DNA of 64,000 nt from Phaffia rhodozyma (GCA_014706385.1 JACGZH010000004.1:930001-994000); one strand, 5' to 3'; counted from the stretch's first letter, positions 35,207 to 47,884 are shown. Notes: a model not told the origin generated them from the sequence alone. Translations and numbers: made by a program.

Positions 35207-36736
35207 ATGTCCAACACCTCCTCTGCGTCTTCCTCAGCAGGATTCGAGTTAGTTGTTGATTTCTTTGACGCTTTTGTTGTAGCTGTTCGAGTTCTTCAGT
35301 TCATCGCTTACTCTCGTTCTCTCCCATTCTTTCTACAACTACGCTTCTTGGGAAAAGCTTTTCCAACGCAAACCGAAACGCTCACCTTCTTGCTTCCACG
35401 TCAGCTCGAGCAGGTGCGAGCAAGACTGTTCTTCCCAAAGCAACATCCACAGGTACCACTATCGTCGGTTGCTTGTTCGGAGACATCGAGGCCGGAACTG
35501 CTGGAATCGTGCTTGGTGCTGATACCAGAGCTACTGAAGGACCGATTGTTGCTGGTACGCTTTCCATATTTGCTGCTGTCAATCTCTTTCTGGTAGCAGG
35601 AACTTGAGAGTGATCACACTTGCTTATCATCTTCCCAAACCACCTGTCGAAACTTGAATGTTTTGTGGGGGATACACGATCCAAAAGACAAGAACTGCGA
35701 AAAGGTACTCATCTTCCAGTACCTCAACGTCGCCGCTTTCTCTTCATCGATACCTGACACATCTTAAATTTTGCTATATACTAGATACACTTCATCTCGG
35801 AATCAATCCGATGCTGTGGAGCCGGAACTGCTGCCGATACAGAGTTCACCACTGCTCTAATCTCATCTAATATTGAGTTACACTCGCTCTCAACTGGAAG
35901 GAAGCCGAGGGTGGTGACGGCCATGACGATGCTCAAGCAGATGTTGTACCGGTTCGACCTCTGCTGCTATTCATTCGTTTTCTTTCCGAGACGATACTCA
36001 AACACCCACAAAAAATCGTATCTCATTCAACAGGTATCAAGGTCATATTGGAGCCGCCCTCGTCCTGGGCGGATATGACGCTACAGGTCCTCAGCTGTTC
36101 ACTGTCGCCCCGCATGGATCAACGGATAAGTTGCCGTACGTGACGATGGGTTCCGGTTCTTTGGCCGCTATGGCTGTATTCGAGAGGGATTGGAAGGCAG
36201 GACTCAGTGTAAGTTGCCTGCGAGTATTCTACATAGTTGTGTGCTTAGCATTAGAACCTAATATATTTATCACACCCGCATCTCCAAATGGTTTTGTTGG
36301 CTCCCTATGAAAATAGAAACAAGAGGCTGTAGCTCTGGTTGCAGCTGCCATCTCTGCTGGTATCTTCAACGATCTTGGATCAGGTTCGAACGTCGATGTT
36401 TGCATCATTGAGAAGGACTCTACTGAGATGTTACGAAACTACGAGATGCCCGTACGTCGTGCCTTTCTTCCATTGAGCTCAGATGAGATTTTGATTCTTC
36501 CAAAACTGACACATGTCCTGTGTGACACGTGGTATATATGCGCTGGATTGATTACCTAGAACGAACGACCGGTGAAGGATCAATCGTACAAGTTCCCAAG
36601 AGGAACAACTGCTTGGCGGAAGGAGGACGTTCGTCGGTTTGTTGTCGCCGAAGAGCACAGGGAGCATGGCTCGACGGTCGAAGGACAGGCTGGCGTCGTT
36701 GGCGCTGGAGCAATGGAGGTGGACGTGAGCGCTTGA
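35207..36736 (+). CDS. PUP1: 20S proteasome beta-2 subunit (trypsin-like)
   Basis: Spliced exons give a propeptide '[21 protein letters not shown]...' and then '[13 protein letters not shown]', where Thr after Gly is the N-terminal nucleophile made by self-cleavage. '[20 protein letters not shown]' follows, then '[22 protein letters not shown]', '[18 protein letters not shown]', '[13 protein letters not shown]' and '[17 protein letters not shown]'. The long C-terminal arm ends 'MEVDVSA', which wraps onto beta-3 in the family. The usual [13 protein letters not shown] block reads [13 protein letters not shown] here, so a conserved Trp and Ala have changed. The insert '[16 protein letters not shown]' is longer than the usual loop. 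Stop at 36734-36736. Confidence 0.93.
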
Positions 36737-36983
36737 GATTATTAAGACGGGAATCTCTTTCTCTTTATTCTTCTTCTGGGAAGACGTGAGATGCCTTGCA
36801 TGTTTTCATATAGTTTGCCGATAAACGAGATACACACTTAATCCTGTCAAATTACACCGAGGTCACATATATTTTCATTATTCCTTGGAATCTATCATAT
36901 GGTTCACAACGGTGAAACGAACACACAGCGAACTATTCAGTAAAGCTTTATAAAATGTCCATCAGAATCCAAACTTACTCATT

Positions 36984-37775
36984 TTATGCAGCTTCTTGTT
37001 GCTGTTGCTGTTGTTGTCTTTGCATCATCAGCTGCATCACCATCTGGACATTTTCCTGTTTTTTCTCGATGGTCCCTTGAAGGGTATCGAGATTCTTTTT
37101 AACGAATTGTGTTTTGGACGTATAGTGCGTCAAGGCCTCCTTTCGAGTCTGAGCATGAACGTATAGATTGGGAAATCAGAACCAGAGACGTCAGGTTGAG
37201 TTTGAAAGATGAGAGGTATATGAGATGATGCGGCGTGGAGGGACAGACCTTGGAGACATAGTACCCTGTCCCAACGTCCACGATAACATTCTCTGTGTCG
37301 GTTAACTTTCCGGGAACGTAAAGTGAGGATGTCAGGGGGATTAATATCGGCTTGTCTGTTTGGTTGAAGGACAACACGATCAAGATAGTGCAACGACGAA
37401 AGATGGGATGGGATGAGCAATGGCAAGGATCGACAACAGGCGAAAAGGAAGCGGACCTTGATTCTTTGGGTTAACCTCCTCCACATCAGCAATACATGAT
37501 TTGAATTTCGCTTGAGCCTGTTTTAGCTGGGCGAACGAGGTGGTGAGATGCTCAAGTTCCTATACGCATAGAAAGTTTATTAACCATGTACGATAGATGA
37601 GGGTCGAGGTTGAACAAGCAGCAGAGAATAAAATCAACTGAAGGACCTTGAAAGTATGAGATAGAAGAGATTGCATGGAAGGCAGAACACGAACGTCATC
37701 AAGCTGCTTCTTGACCTCAGACAGCTGTCTGAAATCGAGATCTTGAACGGAGATTTGTTGTTGGGGGCCTGCCAT
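36984..37775 (-). CDS. GIM5: Prefoldin subunit 5
   Basis: Five exons; ATG at 37775. The protein starts '[27 protein letters not shown]', continues '[10 protein letters not shown] / [16 protein letters not shown]', then '[15 protein letters not shown]', '[13 protein letters not shown]' and a C-terminal helix '[22 protein letters not shown]' with a Gln-rich end. This is the alpha-type prefoldin pattern: two coiled-coil helices around a beta-hairpin with the GTGYYV signature. The hexameric complex passes unfolded actin and tubulin to CCT in the cytosol. It is divergent from the Ap4A phosphorylase gene. Confidence 0.93.
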
Positions 37776-37961
37776 TGTTCGTTTCGGAAGAGCCAGGATG
37801 ATGTGCGTACGTTGGGTGGAAGGAACAGGTCGATTTTTCAATCTCCCATTTGATTTTGAATATAGGAAAAATCATTCCTAAGACTTCTCCTCTTTTTTCG
37901 TTGTATTTCTTTCTGAATAGATCAATCATCAACCTGCAACTCTCTCCAAGACCCAGCAGTA
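37776..37961. promoter_or_regulatory. Bidirectional promoter prefoldin 5 / Ap4A phosphorylase
   Basis: Only 186 bp separate the two start codons, so the core promoters must overlap or lie back to back. The sequence is T-rich toward the + strand start. Confidence 0.55.
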
Positions 37962-39604
37962 ATGTCCGTCGCTCTGTTAGCTCCCTACAAGGCCATTGTT
38001 GCCAAACTTTCTTCTCAATTTGCCAAGGCTAAGGCCAGTGGAGACCTCAACTCCTATGAGAGCACAGTGAATGAAGTAGAGCAGGATGGACTTCGGGTAC
38101 GGCCGTTTGATCTTATTCCTCTGCTCTGAACCGTTTCTTTTTGTTTTCGTACTTCTATCTCCCGAGTGAACCAAGCTGAGCGAATACTTTGATGATGTTA
38201 TATTTGCATTCAGTATGAGATCCGAGTCTGCCCTGCCCTCAAAGAGAAACGGGCGGCCAAATCAGGTTCATCTCCATCCCCATCCGACGACTCTGAGCCT
38301 CTCAAGCGACAGAAGCCAGCCGACCCTTTCGAGGGTCCGTACGACAACGATTTGTTTCTAGGAAAAGTTGGACAGGAGGAAGGTGGAGAGAAAATGGTTG
38401 CCTTGCTCAACAAGTTCTCAGTTGTCGACCAGCATTTCCTTTTGTAAGATATTTCTTCTTCCCTTCTCGTGAAGCCTTATTATATATATTGGGTTGGGTT
38501 GAAGTGTTTTATGGATCAGCAGTTATGACCTTGAACTGATCCAGACTGGATGATCACGCTTTTTTTACTGTCCTGTTCCTTTGGGGGATTTGTATACACC
38601 AGAGTCACTGAAGGTGAGTTGTCAGACAGCCTCTCCTCTCTTCCGATCACATAATCTCAAGCATCTTGTCGTTTGAACACTCTCTTTCGGTCTATAATAA
38701 CTTCACAGAGTTCCAGTCTCAGTCTTCGCCTTTACACCCTCCGCATCTATTGCATGCATACTTGATGCTTCTGGCTCTTCAACAGACTGGTCAACAGTGG
38801 ATATGTATCTATAACGCTGGTGGACCGGTCTCAGGAGCATCTCAACTTCGGAGACAGTAAGTGTCTCGTGCTACGTGGAAGACAATTTTAGAGGAAAGGG
38901 GAAGCGCACTGGTGACTAAAATCTGTCTGGACGATATTCACGAATCTCTCTTTAGTTTGCAGTTTGTTCCTAACTCTGAGGAGCCGCCTGTGGACGAATG
39001 GACTGCAAGCGCTCAAATCGAAACAGAGGGTGTGTCTTTTGATGAGAAGATGTTCTCAAACATCCTGCAATCCTTTCTATAACATGCCTGGCGCTGAACT
39101 AGTTGATCTTCTTTTTCTCCCTCTGACATAGACGAGCCATTTTACCTCTCATCGCTCCCTCATGCGCACAGTATTATGCGTCTTCCCTCTCAACTCCGAT
39201 CTCGGTCGTCGACCGCAGACTCTATCACATCGACCCTGATGCTTTCACACATCAAACTCCTTGACGCGACGCACCAGGTCATTCAGAAGCATCTTCTACC
39301 TCCTTATCTCGACCCTGAGTCCGCCTCCTTAGCACCTCGACCTACCGAAAAGCCTACAATGGCTTATAACCTGATCCTCACTCTCAGTCACTTCCATGCC
39401 ATCCCGAGGTCAAAGGAGAAGGCTGATCTGGTTGATCCTGGAATGAGTTTGAACGCGATGGCGTTCGCGGGTATGGTACTATGCGAGAGTGAAGAACAGA
39501 TGGAAGCTATCAAGGGATTGGAAGGTGGGGTCAAGAGCCTGTTGAGGAGCGTAGGATTTGAGCGATTGGAGGAGAACAAGGTTGAAGAGATGGCAATGGC
39601 GTAG
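37962..39604 (+). CDS. Diadenosine tetraphosphate (Ap4A) phosphorylase / ATP adenylyltransferase
   Basis: About five exons, start ATG 37962. 'DPFEGPYDNDLFLG', 'LLNKFSVVDQHFLLVT', 'EFQSQSSPLHPPHL' and 'YNAGGPVSGASQ' are the N-terminal signatures of fungal Apa1/Apa2. The C-terminal domain 'YNLILTLSHFHAIPRSKEKAD...SLNAMAFAGMVLC...LLRSVGFE' fits the ATP_transf domain. The enzyme splits Ap4A with phosphate to ATP and ADP and controls this alarmone. At the HIT-like site the family reads H-x-H-L-Q, but the spliced text here reads L-R-R-H-L-Q: the second His (nucleophile position) is kept and the first is Arg. The intron lies inside this motif (CA/T codon), so the splice should be checked. Stop at 39602-39604. 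Confidence 0.88.
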
Positions 39605-39989
39605 GAATCATCCTAGCAAGATAAAATGTCTGCCTTCCTCAGTTGATTTGAGAGACCGCTGTCCTAACACCTCAATGCAGATTGACTTGTACTCCTGCTG
39701 CTTTATCTCTCTGCTTTCTGAGAACTGTCGGCTAGACGATGTGAGTACGGCAACGGTAAACAGTGTGGTACCCGCTTAGACTTGTGCAACTGTTGTTAGG
39801 GTTACAGAAGTTCTATATCAGCCGAGATGATCAAATGCTTATTCATAAGGATGACGTCGACATTTAGATCTGATAGAGACCAGATACAGAAAGAGTAGCA
39901 TTGATTTATTTGAACATCATCAAATATCAACCCATTCTCCATCATATTCTAGCATCCTCCCTCGCAAATTATTTCAATCTTATCACAGA

Positions 39990-41727
39990 ATGAAGGTATA
40001 CTATGTTTGAATTTTGGTGCTGCTAAACGCTTTTGACTCTTGCTCATCTTCATGATCTCACCCGTTGCGTCCGAACAGATTGCACTGACTGGAGCTCGAG
40101 GAAGCGTCGGGCAATCCATATTGAAACACTGTAACGAGCAGGGTCATTACGTTTTTGAGATTAACCGAAGAGACGACCCGGAGACTGATAACCCCCTCTC
40201 GGAACATCGACGGGCTGAGGGTAAGATGTGCCGCTTAGTTTTATCCCTCTAAAGTAGTCCTCCGATGAAATGTCAACCCGACGAAGCGCTTATCATCCAT
40301 CGATCTATGCTGACTCAGAACATCGTATCTTTATATTCTTGTCTTTTGCCTCTATCGTGAATATCTGTGTCAATAAGGCACGGATTACGAAGCTATTCTC
40401 AAAGCATTTGAAGGAGCAGATGCAGTCATCCATGTGAGCTATCATCCACTATCGTTAACCACCGAGGTATTTGAATGACTTATCTGCTGTATGATATACA
40501 GGTGGCTGCTGTTCCTAATCCGGGAAAGGTAGACGATGCGACCACACATAACAGTAACGTGTCCTCTAGCTAGTAAGTACACTTTCCTCACACGTGCATC
40601 TACCAAAGGGGTAGAGCGCAAATCGGCGACGCGCTCTCAACTTTGAGAAAGTACTGATGAACCATCCATTTGTATTTATCAGCGTTGCTTTACGAGCCGC
40701 TGCTGAATTAGGTATCAAGAGATTCTCCCTAGGTAAGTTCTCGCTCCTTTCCCTGGTGGAAAAAATTGACGTGATGTTGGTACTCGCTTGGTATAGTTGC
40801 TCATACTCTAATAAATTCTTCTTTGCAATCAGCCTCGTCCGTCAACGCTCTGGGGCTCGAGTTCTCTCGTTTCTCTACTTTCGACTACTTTCCCCTCGAT
40901 GATGTTCACCCAACTTATGCCGAAGATCCGGTGCGGCTCTCTTGTTTGTTACATCATTTCATGCAAATATCCAAGGTTTGACACGCCAATCCTTCCTCTT
41001 TCAGTACTCTATGAGCAAGTACGAGGCGGAAAAGCAAGCCGATGGGCTCTGCCGAAGATATGACTTCCTTCGGGTTGCTTCATTCCGAATGCATGAGGTT
41101 TCACCCAAAAAGGACCTCAAGAGGGAACCGAAAGTGGATCAAATGGTACTATGGTCGTATTCTGACCCTGAGGTATGTACTCAGGCTTCCATTTCATTCT
41201 CAAGATGAGAGGTGCGCGGTTGGAGAAAGATAGTGTCAGAATCAGCTGTCGGCCATATTACTCAACAGTCTATTCAACCATCTTTTTTGATATGACTCAA
41301 CACTGTAGGAGGTTGCGAAGGCCTGTCTCCTTGGTGTCACGGTCGAAAAAGACTGGAAGAAGGGCCATGAGGTTTTCTACTGTTCGTGACTCCATAAATT
41401 GCTTTAAGTCATTAGCAGTTTCTAGTTGTGTTATAACTGACGAGCTGTACATATATCAAAAACTTCTTAGGCGTGTCACCTGAGAACACCCATGAACAAA
41501 CCCGGGGAGAAAAGATCGATAACGAGACCCTTGCTCAGCGATACTACCCAAATGTGACTTGATTTCTCTCTTTGACTATCAAACTGCCGTGATGCTGAAT
41601 CTGTGTTTATATTTGTCCTTTTGTCTTTCTTCTCCAGGTCCCTGTGAAGAAGGATTTGAACAAATATGGATTCTTTGACACGAAAAAGATTGAGGATTTC
41701 CTTGGATGGAAGCATGCCCAGAAGTAG
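39990..41727 (+). CDS. NAD(P)-dependent epimerase/dehydratase, extended SDR
   Basis: About eight exons. The first codes only Met-Lys (ATG 39990); the next gives 'IALTGARGSVGQSIL' with the GxxGxxG Rossmann loop. 'GTDYEAILKAFEGADAVIHVAA' and 'HNSNVSSSY' follow, then 'NVALRAAAELGIKRFSL / ASSVNALGL' with the SDR serine region. 'YSMSKYEAEKQ' is the catalytic YxxxK. The C-terminus includes 'EVAKACLLGVTVEKDWKKGHEVFY' and ends 'KKIEDFLGWKHAQK'. The family changes nucleotide sugars or reduces carbonyls; the substrate is unknown. Resembles the uronate dehydrogenase-like group by its short length and DYEAI.KAF.GAD motif, but this is inference. Confidence 0.85.
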
Positions 41728-42067
41728 AGCCGTAGTGACCCCATATTGTTTCCTCTCTTTCCTCTCTTTCATCTGTCTATTGGTAGATAGTTGCCTACCT
41801 CACTGTGAGATGTGTCGATATGCCTATGTATTTCTTGACAAATATGAAGACGGCGATGACAGTCCAGTGTAGCCGGATTACGTACACACGCCCGAAACCG
41901 GCCGGGGGTCTGTAAAGCAGTGCATTCCGCTTTGGTCAACTCTGTTTCCTACACGCTTGTTCAGCAACAACGACCTCCCGACAACGCGTGTATTCCCTCT
42001 TTCTTTTCCATTCCATCTGTGGAACTTCTATCTTCTATTCTAGCTAGCCAGATTCATATCGTACATA

Positions 42068-44202
42068 ATGGGTCTGTTTGCAAGAAAACGTAAAGATGCG
42101 GCAGCGGATGGGACCGAGCAGACCGAGGTGGGAAAGGCAAAGAACAAAAAGCCCGCCGGTAAGTAATTTCCTAAGGACATAGTCTTCCTTTTCCTCCTCT
42201 TCTCTCTTCCTCGTCGCCTCTCTTTGCTGCATTTCTATGGAGAGGATCTCTGTGTTTCAGCAGAACAAATAGAATTGGCATGCGATGGCCATGTGTTGAT
42301 ACGCAATCTACCCGCGAGGGATTTAACCACGCAATCTGTAATGTTGTGATCTTTAGCTTGCCTTTCCGCAAACTTATTCCGTATTGGGTTTGGGGGGATC
42401 AAACGAACCATATGAACACGTTTCTTCCTGTTCTTGGGTGTGATCGATCAATGCTGACTTCAATGGCGATTATACGTTATGCTCATGTCAGCCACTGCTT
42501 TCAAGCAGCAGCGACTCAAGGCTTGGCAGCCGATCTTGACTCCTCGAACGGTACTTCCCACGCTCTTCATCATGGGCTTGATCTTTGCCCCGATAGGAGG
42601 AGTTCTCATCTGGGGATCGAACAAAGTGAGTATATAACATCATGTTTAATCATCTTTGACAAGAGCCACAAAATATTGGGAAGACAAGCTGATATTATAA
42701 TGTTTCTCGTGCTCCTATATCTGCCTATCCTTCAGATCACAGAATTTACATTAGACTATACAGAGTGCGACACTCAATCCTCAACGTTGACCGACATGCC
42801 CTCTTCGAAATTTAGCTGTGAGATTTTGGACTGCACTTCAGAGTGATTGAGAAAGAACCTCGAAACTCAGGAATGACGACTGATTGAATCTCTTGCTATC
42901 CGTTGAATTCTCAGACTCTCTTGCATCCGGTCACTCCTCCACCTCGATTTCAAACCCCCAGTGGTCATACACAAACTCTACGACTGGCAACGTTTGGGAA
43001 CGCCAAGTCTGCACTTTAGAGTTCGATGTCCCATACGACCTTGGTATGTACCCTCGAGAGCGCGTCCAGAATTGTTCCTTTCATGCGACGCGTCTAATTT
43101 CCATTTATGATGTCTTCCTCGACGATCTAGACCCTTCCGTATTCCTCTACTATAAGCTTACTAACTAGTAAGCCTCTTGCCTTCTCACTATGATGGTTTT
43201 GTCCTCGATCTAATCACGTTCTGAGCCGGTTGTCTATCCGCTAGCTACCAAAACCATCGACGATACGTGCAGTCTGTAGACACTGATCAGCTTCATGGAT
43301 CGGCTCAATCGGCGTGAGCATGTCTATTAAGGTATATCCAGACTGTTCTCTTGAAGACTGACTGTACTTCCCTTCTTGTTTTCGTTGCTCTTTTCCTTGT
43401 TTATTCTAGATCAACCTTGAACAGTGGTAACTGTAAACCTATCACCAGTATCGGCGGCCTACCCGTCTACCCTTGTGGGCTGATCGCCAACTCTGTCTTC
43501 AACGACACGTTCAATACTCCGACCTTGATATCTACGTCGCAGGTGTATAACTTTACCTCGAACGGAATCACCTGGTCCAATGAGCACAAGAAATACCTCG
43601 ATGCTGGATATAAAAATGTCTCACAGGTGGCTGTGCCGCCCAACTGGGTTGAGCGGTATGGATCGACGTACACCGAGTTCCCTAAGCTTTACGACGATCC
43701 CCATTTCATGGTTTGGATGCGTACCGCCGGACTACCGACATTCAGGAAACTCTTCTTCAGAAACGTCGAAGAGACCATGGCCCAAGGACGGTACAGAATC
43801 GAGATCTATATGAGTATGTTGGCAATCTTTTCCTTTCTCATAAGAACCGATTGACCCTCGAGGGCTTTCATGCCAAACTTTTTATATGTGATGTTGATTG
43901 ACGGTCTATTTTGTAGATTATCCGGTCAAACAATTTAATGGCACCAAGTCCATGGTGATCTCGACTGTGTCCTGGATTGGAGGCAAGAACTCGTTCCTCG
44001 GCTGGGCCTATGTTGCTGCTGCCGCCCTCTTTGCCCTTCTTGGTTTGCTTGGTACCGTCAGACATCTCATGAAGCCTCGGTATGTCTTCTTTTCCTACTC
44101 GAATCATCGATTTACATGCGATCACTGATTTTGGCACGTTTGACGTGATGTAGACGATTGGGAGATATGTCTTTACTTAGCTGGAATCAGCCCAAGAAGT
44201 AA
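42068..44202 (+). CDS. CDC50: CDC50/LEM3 family P4-ATPase (phospholipid flippase) subunit
   Basis: About nine exons. After a basic start '[10 protein letters not shown]', the exons give '[29 protein letters not shown]', the CDC50 signature leading into the first membrane helix '[17 protein letters not shown]'. '[12 protein letters not shown]' starts the lumenal domain, which has paired cysteines, several Asn-x-Ser/Thr sites, '[16 protein letters not shown]' and '[21 protein letters not shown]'. '[17 protein letters not shown]' precedes the second helix '[18 protein letters not shown]'. The tail ends '[14 protein letters not shown]', stop 44200-44202. It escorts type IV P-type ATPases from the ER and supports their catalytic cycle. 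Confidence 0.94.
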
Positions 44203-44864
44203 ACTCGAACTGGTTCTTATGGTTTATGACGACCTCCTCTTGGTTGTGTTCTTTTAATCCTTTTCAGGATTGTGTCGCAAGTTTCCTTCTTTCCGATTGA
44301 AATCCGTAGTCCTTTTGTTATTCTACCTCTTTCATTCTGAATCTTATATCACAACAAATACTCAATCATCTTCTCTCATCTTCTTTTCCGTTCCATATTG
44401 GTCTATTGATTCTTATGATTGCCACTCACTGATCGACCCGTGCATCAATCGCTTTCTGCTGACCGAATCCAGTAGATGTCCATTTGTGCTACAATCCACT
44501 GCCTGACGCACTGCAAAGTTAAACGCTCTCTGACTACAGGCCAGCTTCTACAACTATAGCTATCATGAGGACAACTAGAAGAACGAGTCAAAAACGAAAG
44601 CTTTGCCAGAGATAGTTTCGGCCCGATATGGCGCGAGCATCCTTTTCATGCATACCTCCGTCGGGTTTTCATCCGTCTGATGAGTGACACCGGAAACGAC
44701 GGTGCACTTGGCAAATATTCATTTTGTTTTGTCTTGTATCTCTTGACCGTCGTCTGATCTATCTGGTGTCCAATCAACCATCTAGTATCACTGTCTCTTT
44801 CGGCTCCGTTCTCGGTTTATCTATATCGGTATTTCTTCTCTTCCTTCATCATCCGATCCACATC
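44203..44864. other. Intergenic region downstream of CDC50
   Basis: T-rich sequence with no supported coding frame. It holds the CDC50 3' UTR and, near its right end, a C/T-rich stretch that leads to the next start codon. Confidence 0.45.
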
Positions 44865-45623
44865 ATGTCTGGTTTGCCGCCCTCTACTCTCTACCCTACG
44901 GTACGCTCTTCTTACTATATCGGGTTTCTTGACATAATCCGTCTCTAAGATTGAGACAAGTTATCTACTGCAAAGCTGACGGCCTTGAATGACTATTTTC
45001 TCTCTTCTTCATCCCATCAGGTCTTTGCTTTGGCCTCCTCGATCGTCATCGTTCTCTTTATTGGACTTTCCATGGGAGTTAGGCAACAGAGACGCCGAGA
45101 GCAACGTCGTTTAGTCTATCAGCTTGCCTATGAAGAAAGGATGGCTCTTTACAAAGAGCGGGCAAGGCCTGATATGTTTGAAGTCGGAGGTGGCAAAGGC
45201 CGATGGGCAGGGACCGAACAGGTTGATTGCGACAAGATCAACGTAGACTTGGTTCGTCTCCTTTTCTTATCTCTTGACACTTGACGGTTGGGCCCCAGAT
45301 ATGACACAAGCGTCCCGAGATCTATTACATCCTCACTTCGAACATGACGCTTTGATTTCTTTCCGTCTCGACAGCCTATATCAGCTCTCGTCCTTCCTCA
45401 TCATCCGGGCGTCAAAGTACTGCCCTCTGTTGCCCCTCCTGTGATGATCTGTGTGATCATCCTTCAACCTAAACCGCCGATTTCTGACTTTCCTGAGACC
45501 AGAGGCGAACCAGACGAGGAAGAGGAGGGATTGGGTGTCGACGTAGATCTAGGAATGGAGACGATCAACGTCGTTGGAGACTGGAGAGGGGTGACGAGGC
45601 AAGCAGGTCTAGGATTCGAGTAG
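44865..45623 (+). CDS. Small single-pass membrane protein, unrecognised
   Basis: Three exons (44865-44900, 45021-45251, 45375-45623) join in phase 0 to 171 residues. After 'MSGLPPSTLYPT' comes one hydrophobic helix 'VFALASSIVIVLFIGLSMGV', then a highly basic stretch 'RQQRRREQRRLVYQLAYEERMALYKERA', so the long part is probably cytosolic. The C-terminal half is Pro-rich ('ISALVLPHHPGVKVLPSVAPP', 'LQPKPPISDFPETRGEPDEEEEGLG') and acidic. I do not recognise a family. Clean intron phases and a clear membrane anchor support a real gene. Confidence 0.7.
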
Positions 45624-46132
45624 ATCGATATTGCCTTCTCATTTATCTCATCCTCTGGTTGATGTTTTCTTTGAGCTTGGTGATGTCCACCTATCTTGCT
45701 CTCATCATCACCGTCGTCCTCTCCTATCCTTCTATCTTCCATCTTTCTTCTTTTTTCTTCTTTCATTTCTCATGTAGTACAGAACAGTCCTTCTTGTCTC
45801 TTGTCCATCGTTTGTATACCATCGTGTTTCATTTCTCTACTTATGAATTTCTCAATTTATGAATTTCTTATAGATGTCTTTTTTCTTTTTCTCCTTATCG
45901 ATTTCAAGTTTGACAAGGATAATTGAGTCCGACGTTGCCGAAAGGTCCGAAAAGTAGTCATCCACCGGACCCAGCACCTCATCCACCCTTTTTTCGGATA
46001 CTCTCCGAATGAACAATCTTGGCTCCTTGCAGACCCTTGCCGAACGACTGTTATGAACCTTTCCGGTGTTTTCTGATCTCTTTTGTTCATCATCATCATC
46101 AATTTATTTCTCATCTTTTCACTGTTCTCGAG
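45624..46132. other. Intergenic region upstream of the hydroxyacid dehydrogenase
   Basis: C/T-rich and AT-rich sequence without a supported coding frame, ending in the promoter and 5' UTR of the next gene. A catcatcatcatc stretch lies near 46090-46100. Confidence 0.4.
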
Positions 46133-47884
46133 ATGCGAGCGACTGAACTACCCACCCCTCCCCCGGAGACGAACTCACTGCCGGCGTCTGAAAGCACGGT
46201 GTTCATCCCTACAGACCTTCATCCGGCTGTAAGTGAAGATAACCTTTTTTCTTGTTCGTTAGATGAATGAGAAACTAAGTGGAGTGTTAGATTCGTCTGG
46301 TTGAGAATATCAGGGCATTGAACACGCTCGCAAAAGATTCAAAAAAGTTCTCCTGTCGACAGAAGTCGAGTCGTTCGAGGACGCTCTGGCTGAAAGCGAT
46401 GGCCTAGGTGAGAGCAACCTTGTTTGATCTGCTGGGAAGATAGGATAAACATTCATCATTCGAAACGACCTTATACTCGGCACAGTTCTTCGGCAGTCTT
46501 ACAAGGTCACCAAACAGATCCTTGCGTCTGCTCCCAGACTCCGAGGGATCGCCAGAAATGGAGTGGGGTACGATAGCATAGATACCGCCAGAGCGAAAGA
46601 GCTTGGGATTGCTGTATTCAATATTCCAGGTAGGTTTCTTCTTTGTCTGAGGTTTCTCTTGAAAGGCAAAATTCGTTGGGTCTAAAGCAACTTCGTGGTG
46701 ATGTGCTCTCTTTTTAAATTAGGTATGAATGCCGAGACCGTCGCGGAGATGACGTTCACGCTTGCGCTCTCACTTTTGAGAAGAGTCAACCTTGTGGATC
46801 GAGCGTTGAGATTGGGAGAGGATCTATCAAAGGTTGGGATCATGGGAAACACTGTATGTCGAGTCCATGGCTTGTGATATTGCTTGATCTGTGAGAACAT
46901 TAAGCTCTTGCCGAGTAGACTGATATGCGTTCCTCTGGTGTCTACTTAGTTACGAGGAAAGGTTGTCGGGATTGTCGGAATGGGAGCTATCGCTCATCGG
47001 GCGGCCGAGCTTTTCCGGGTATGGTCAAGGTTGCCTCTCTGATTGGGTGACTGTAGCTGGTATGATTGGATTCGTAGACCTTACTTTCTCTTCCTCCTCT
47101 TCACAGGATACTTTCCAATGTGAGCTCCACGTGTACTCGCCTACGTCGTCTACAGACAAATGGACCGAGAACGATCCGTCGTAAGCCGCTCATCCTGTGT
47201 ATCAACAAGCGTGAGATTTCTTGTTGTGTTCATCCATCTTTCTTTTTTCTTTTTGGGGGGATTGATACCCTGTTTCCAGCTCTCTGCGCGCTCTCCCTCA
47301 CACCCGACACGCCAGCTTGGACACACTACTCCCGATCGTCGATATTCTTACGCTTCATTGTCCACTTACCCCATCCACTCATCTTCTGATCGGCGAGAAG
47401 GAGCTGGCCACTATGAAGACTTCTGGACTGTTAATCAATACTGCGAGAGGTGGTGTGGTTGACGAGGTCGCGCTGGAAGTCGCGCTGAGAGAGAAGGTTA
47501 TCGCTGGGGCCGCGGTGGACGTTTGGGAGGTGAGTATCTGATATGTTTCGTGTGGTCGGTTGAAGAGATGGATGACGGTGGCTGAAGGAGGATCCGAATG
47601 ATTTGTGGGAATCCTTGTAGGTCGAGCCTCCGCCTCCAGCAAAATACGGTGGCCTTATCTCCCAACCTACTTGTATCTCTCTTCCTCAGTAAGTTGTTTT
47701 CCTTCGTGTGTGTGTGTGTGTGTGTGTTTCGGGATTCACCTTTTTCTCTGTTTGATGTTAATAACGTCGTCCTGTTTTCTTTTTCTTTCTCTTCCTCTGC
47801 TGACACAGCATGGGAGCATTGACGAACGAGAATCAGACACAATGCTGCATCCTTGCGGTCGATCAGCTAGCAGATCATTTGTAA
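46133..47884 (+). CDS. D-isomer 2-hydroxyacid dehydrogenase (phosphoglycerate dehydrogenase-like)
   Basis: About seven exons; start taken at 'MRATELPTPPPETN' (46133). The exons give 'DGLVLRQSYKVT' and 'RGIARNGVGYDSIDTARAKELGIAVFN', then 'NAETVAEMTFTLALSLLRR' and the NAD-binding loop 'GKVVGIVGMGAIAHRAAELF'. 'VDILTLHCPLTPSTHLLI', 'INTARGGVVDEVALEVAL' and 'GAAVDVWEVEPPP' lead to the catalytic His in 'LPHMGALTNE'. The catalytic Arg lies in the TARGG segment. The fold is that of SerA and related 2-hydroxyacid dehydrogenases without a C-terminal ACT domain, so regulation by serine is not expected and the substrate is open. It ends '...VDQLADHL' at 47882-47884 if unspliced; a last intron would add only an Arg. 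Confidence 0.88.
47705..47727 (+). repeat. GT dinucleotide microsatellite in an intron
   Basis: About eleven GT units lie inside the last intron of the dehydrogenase gene. Confidence 0.9.
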
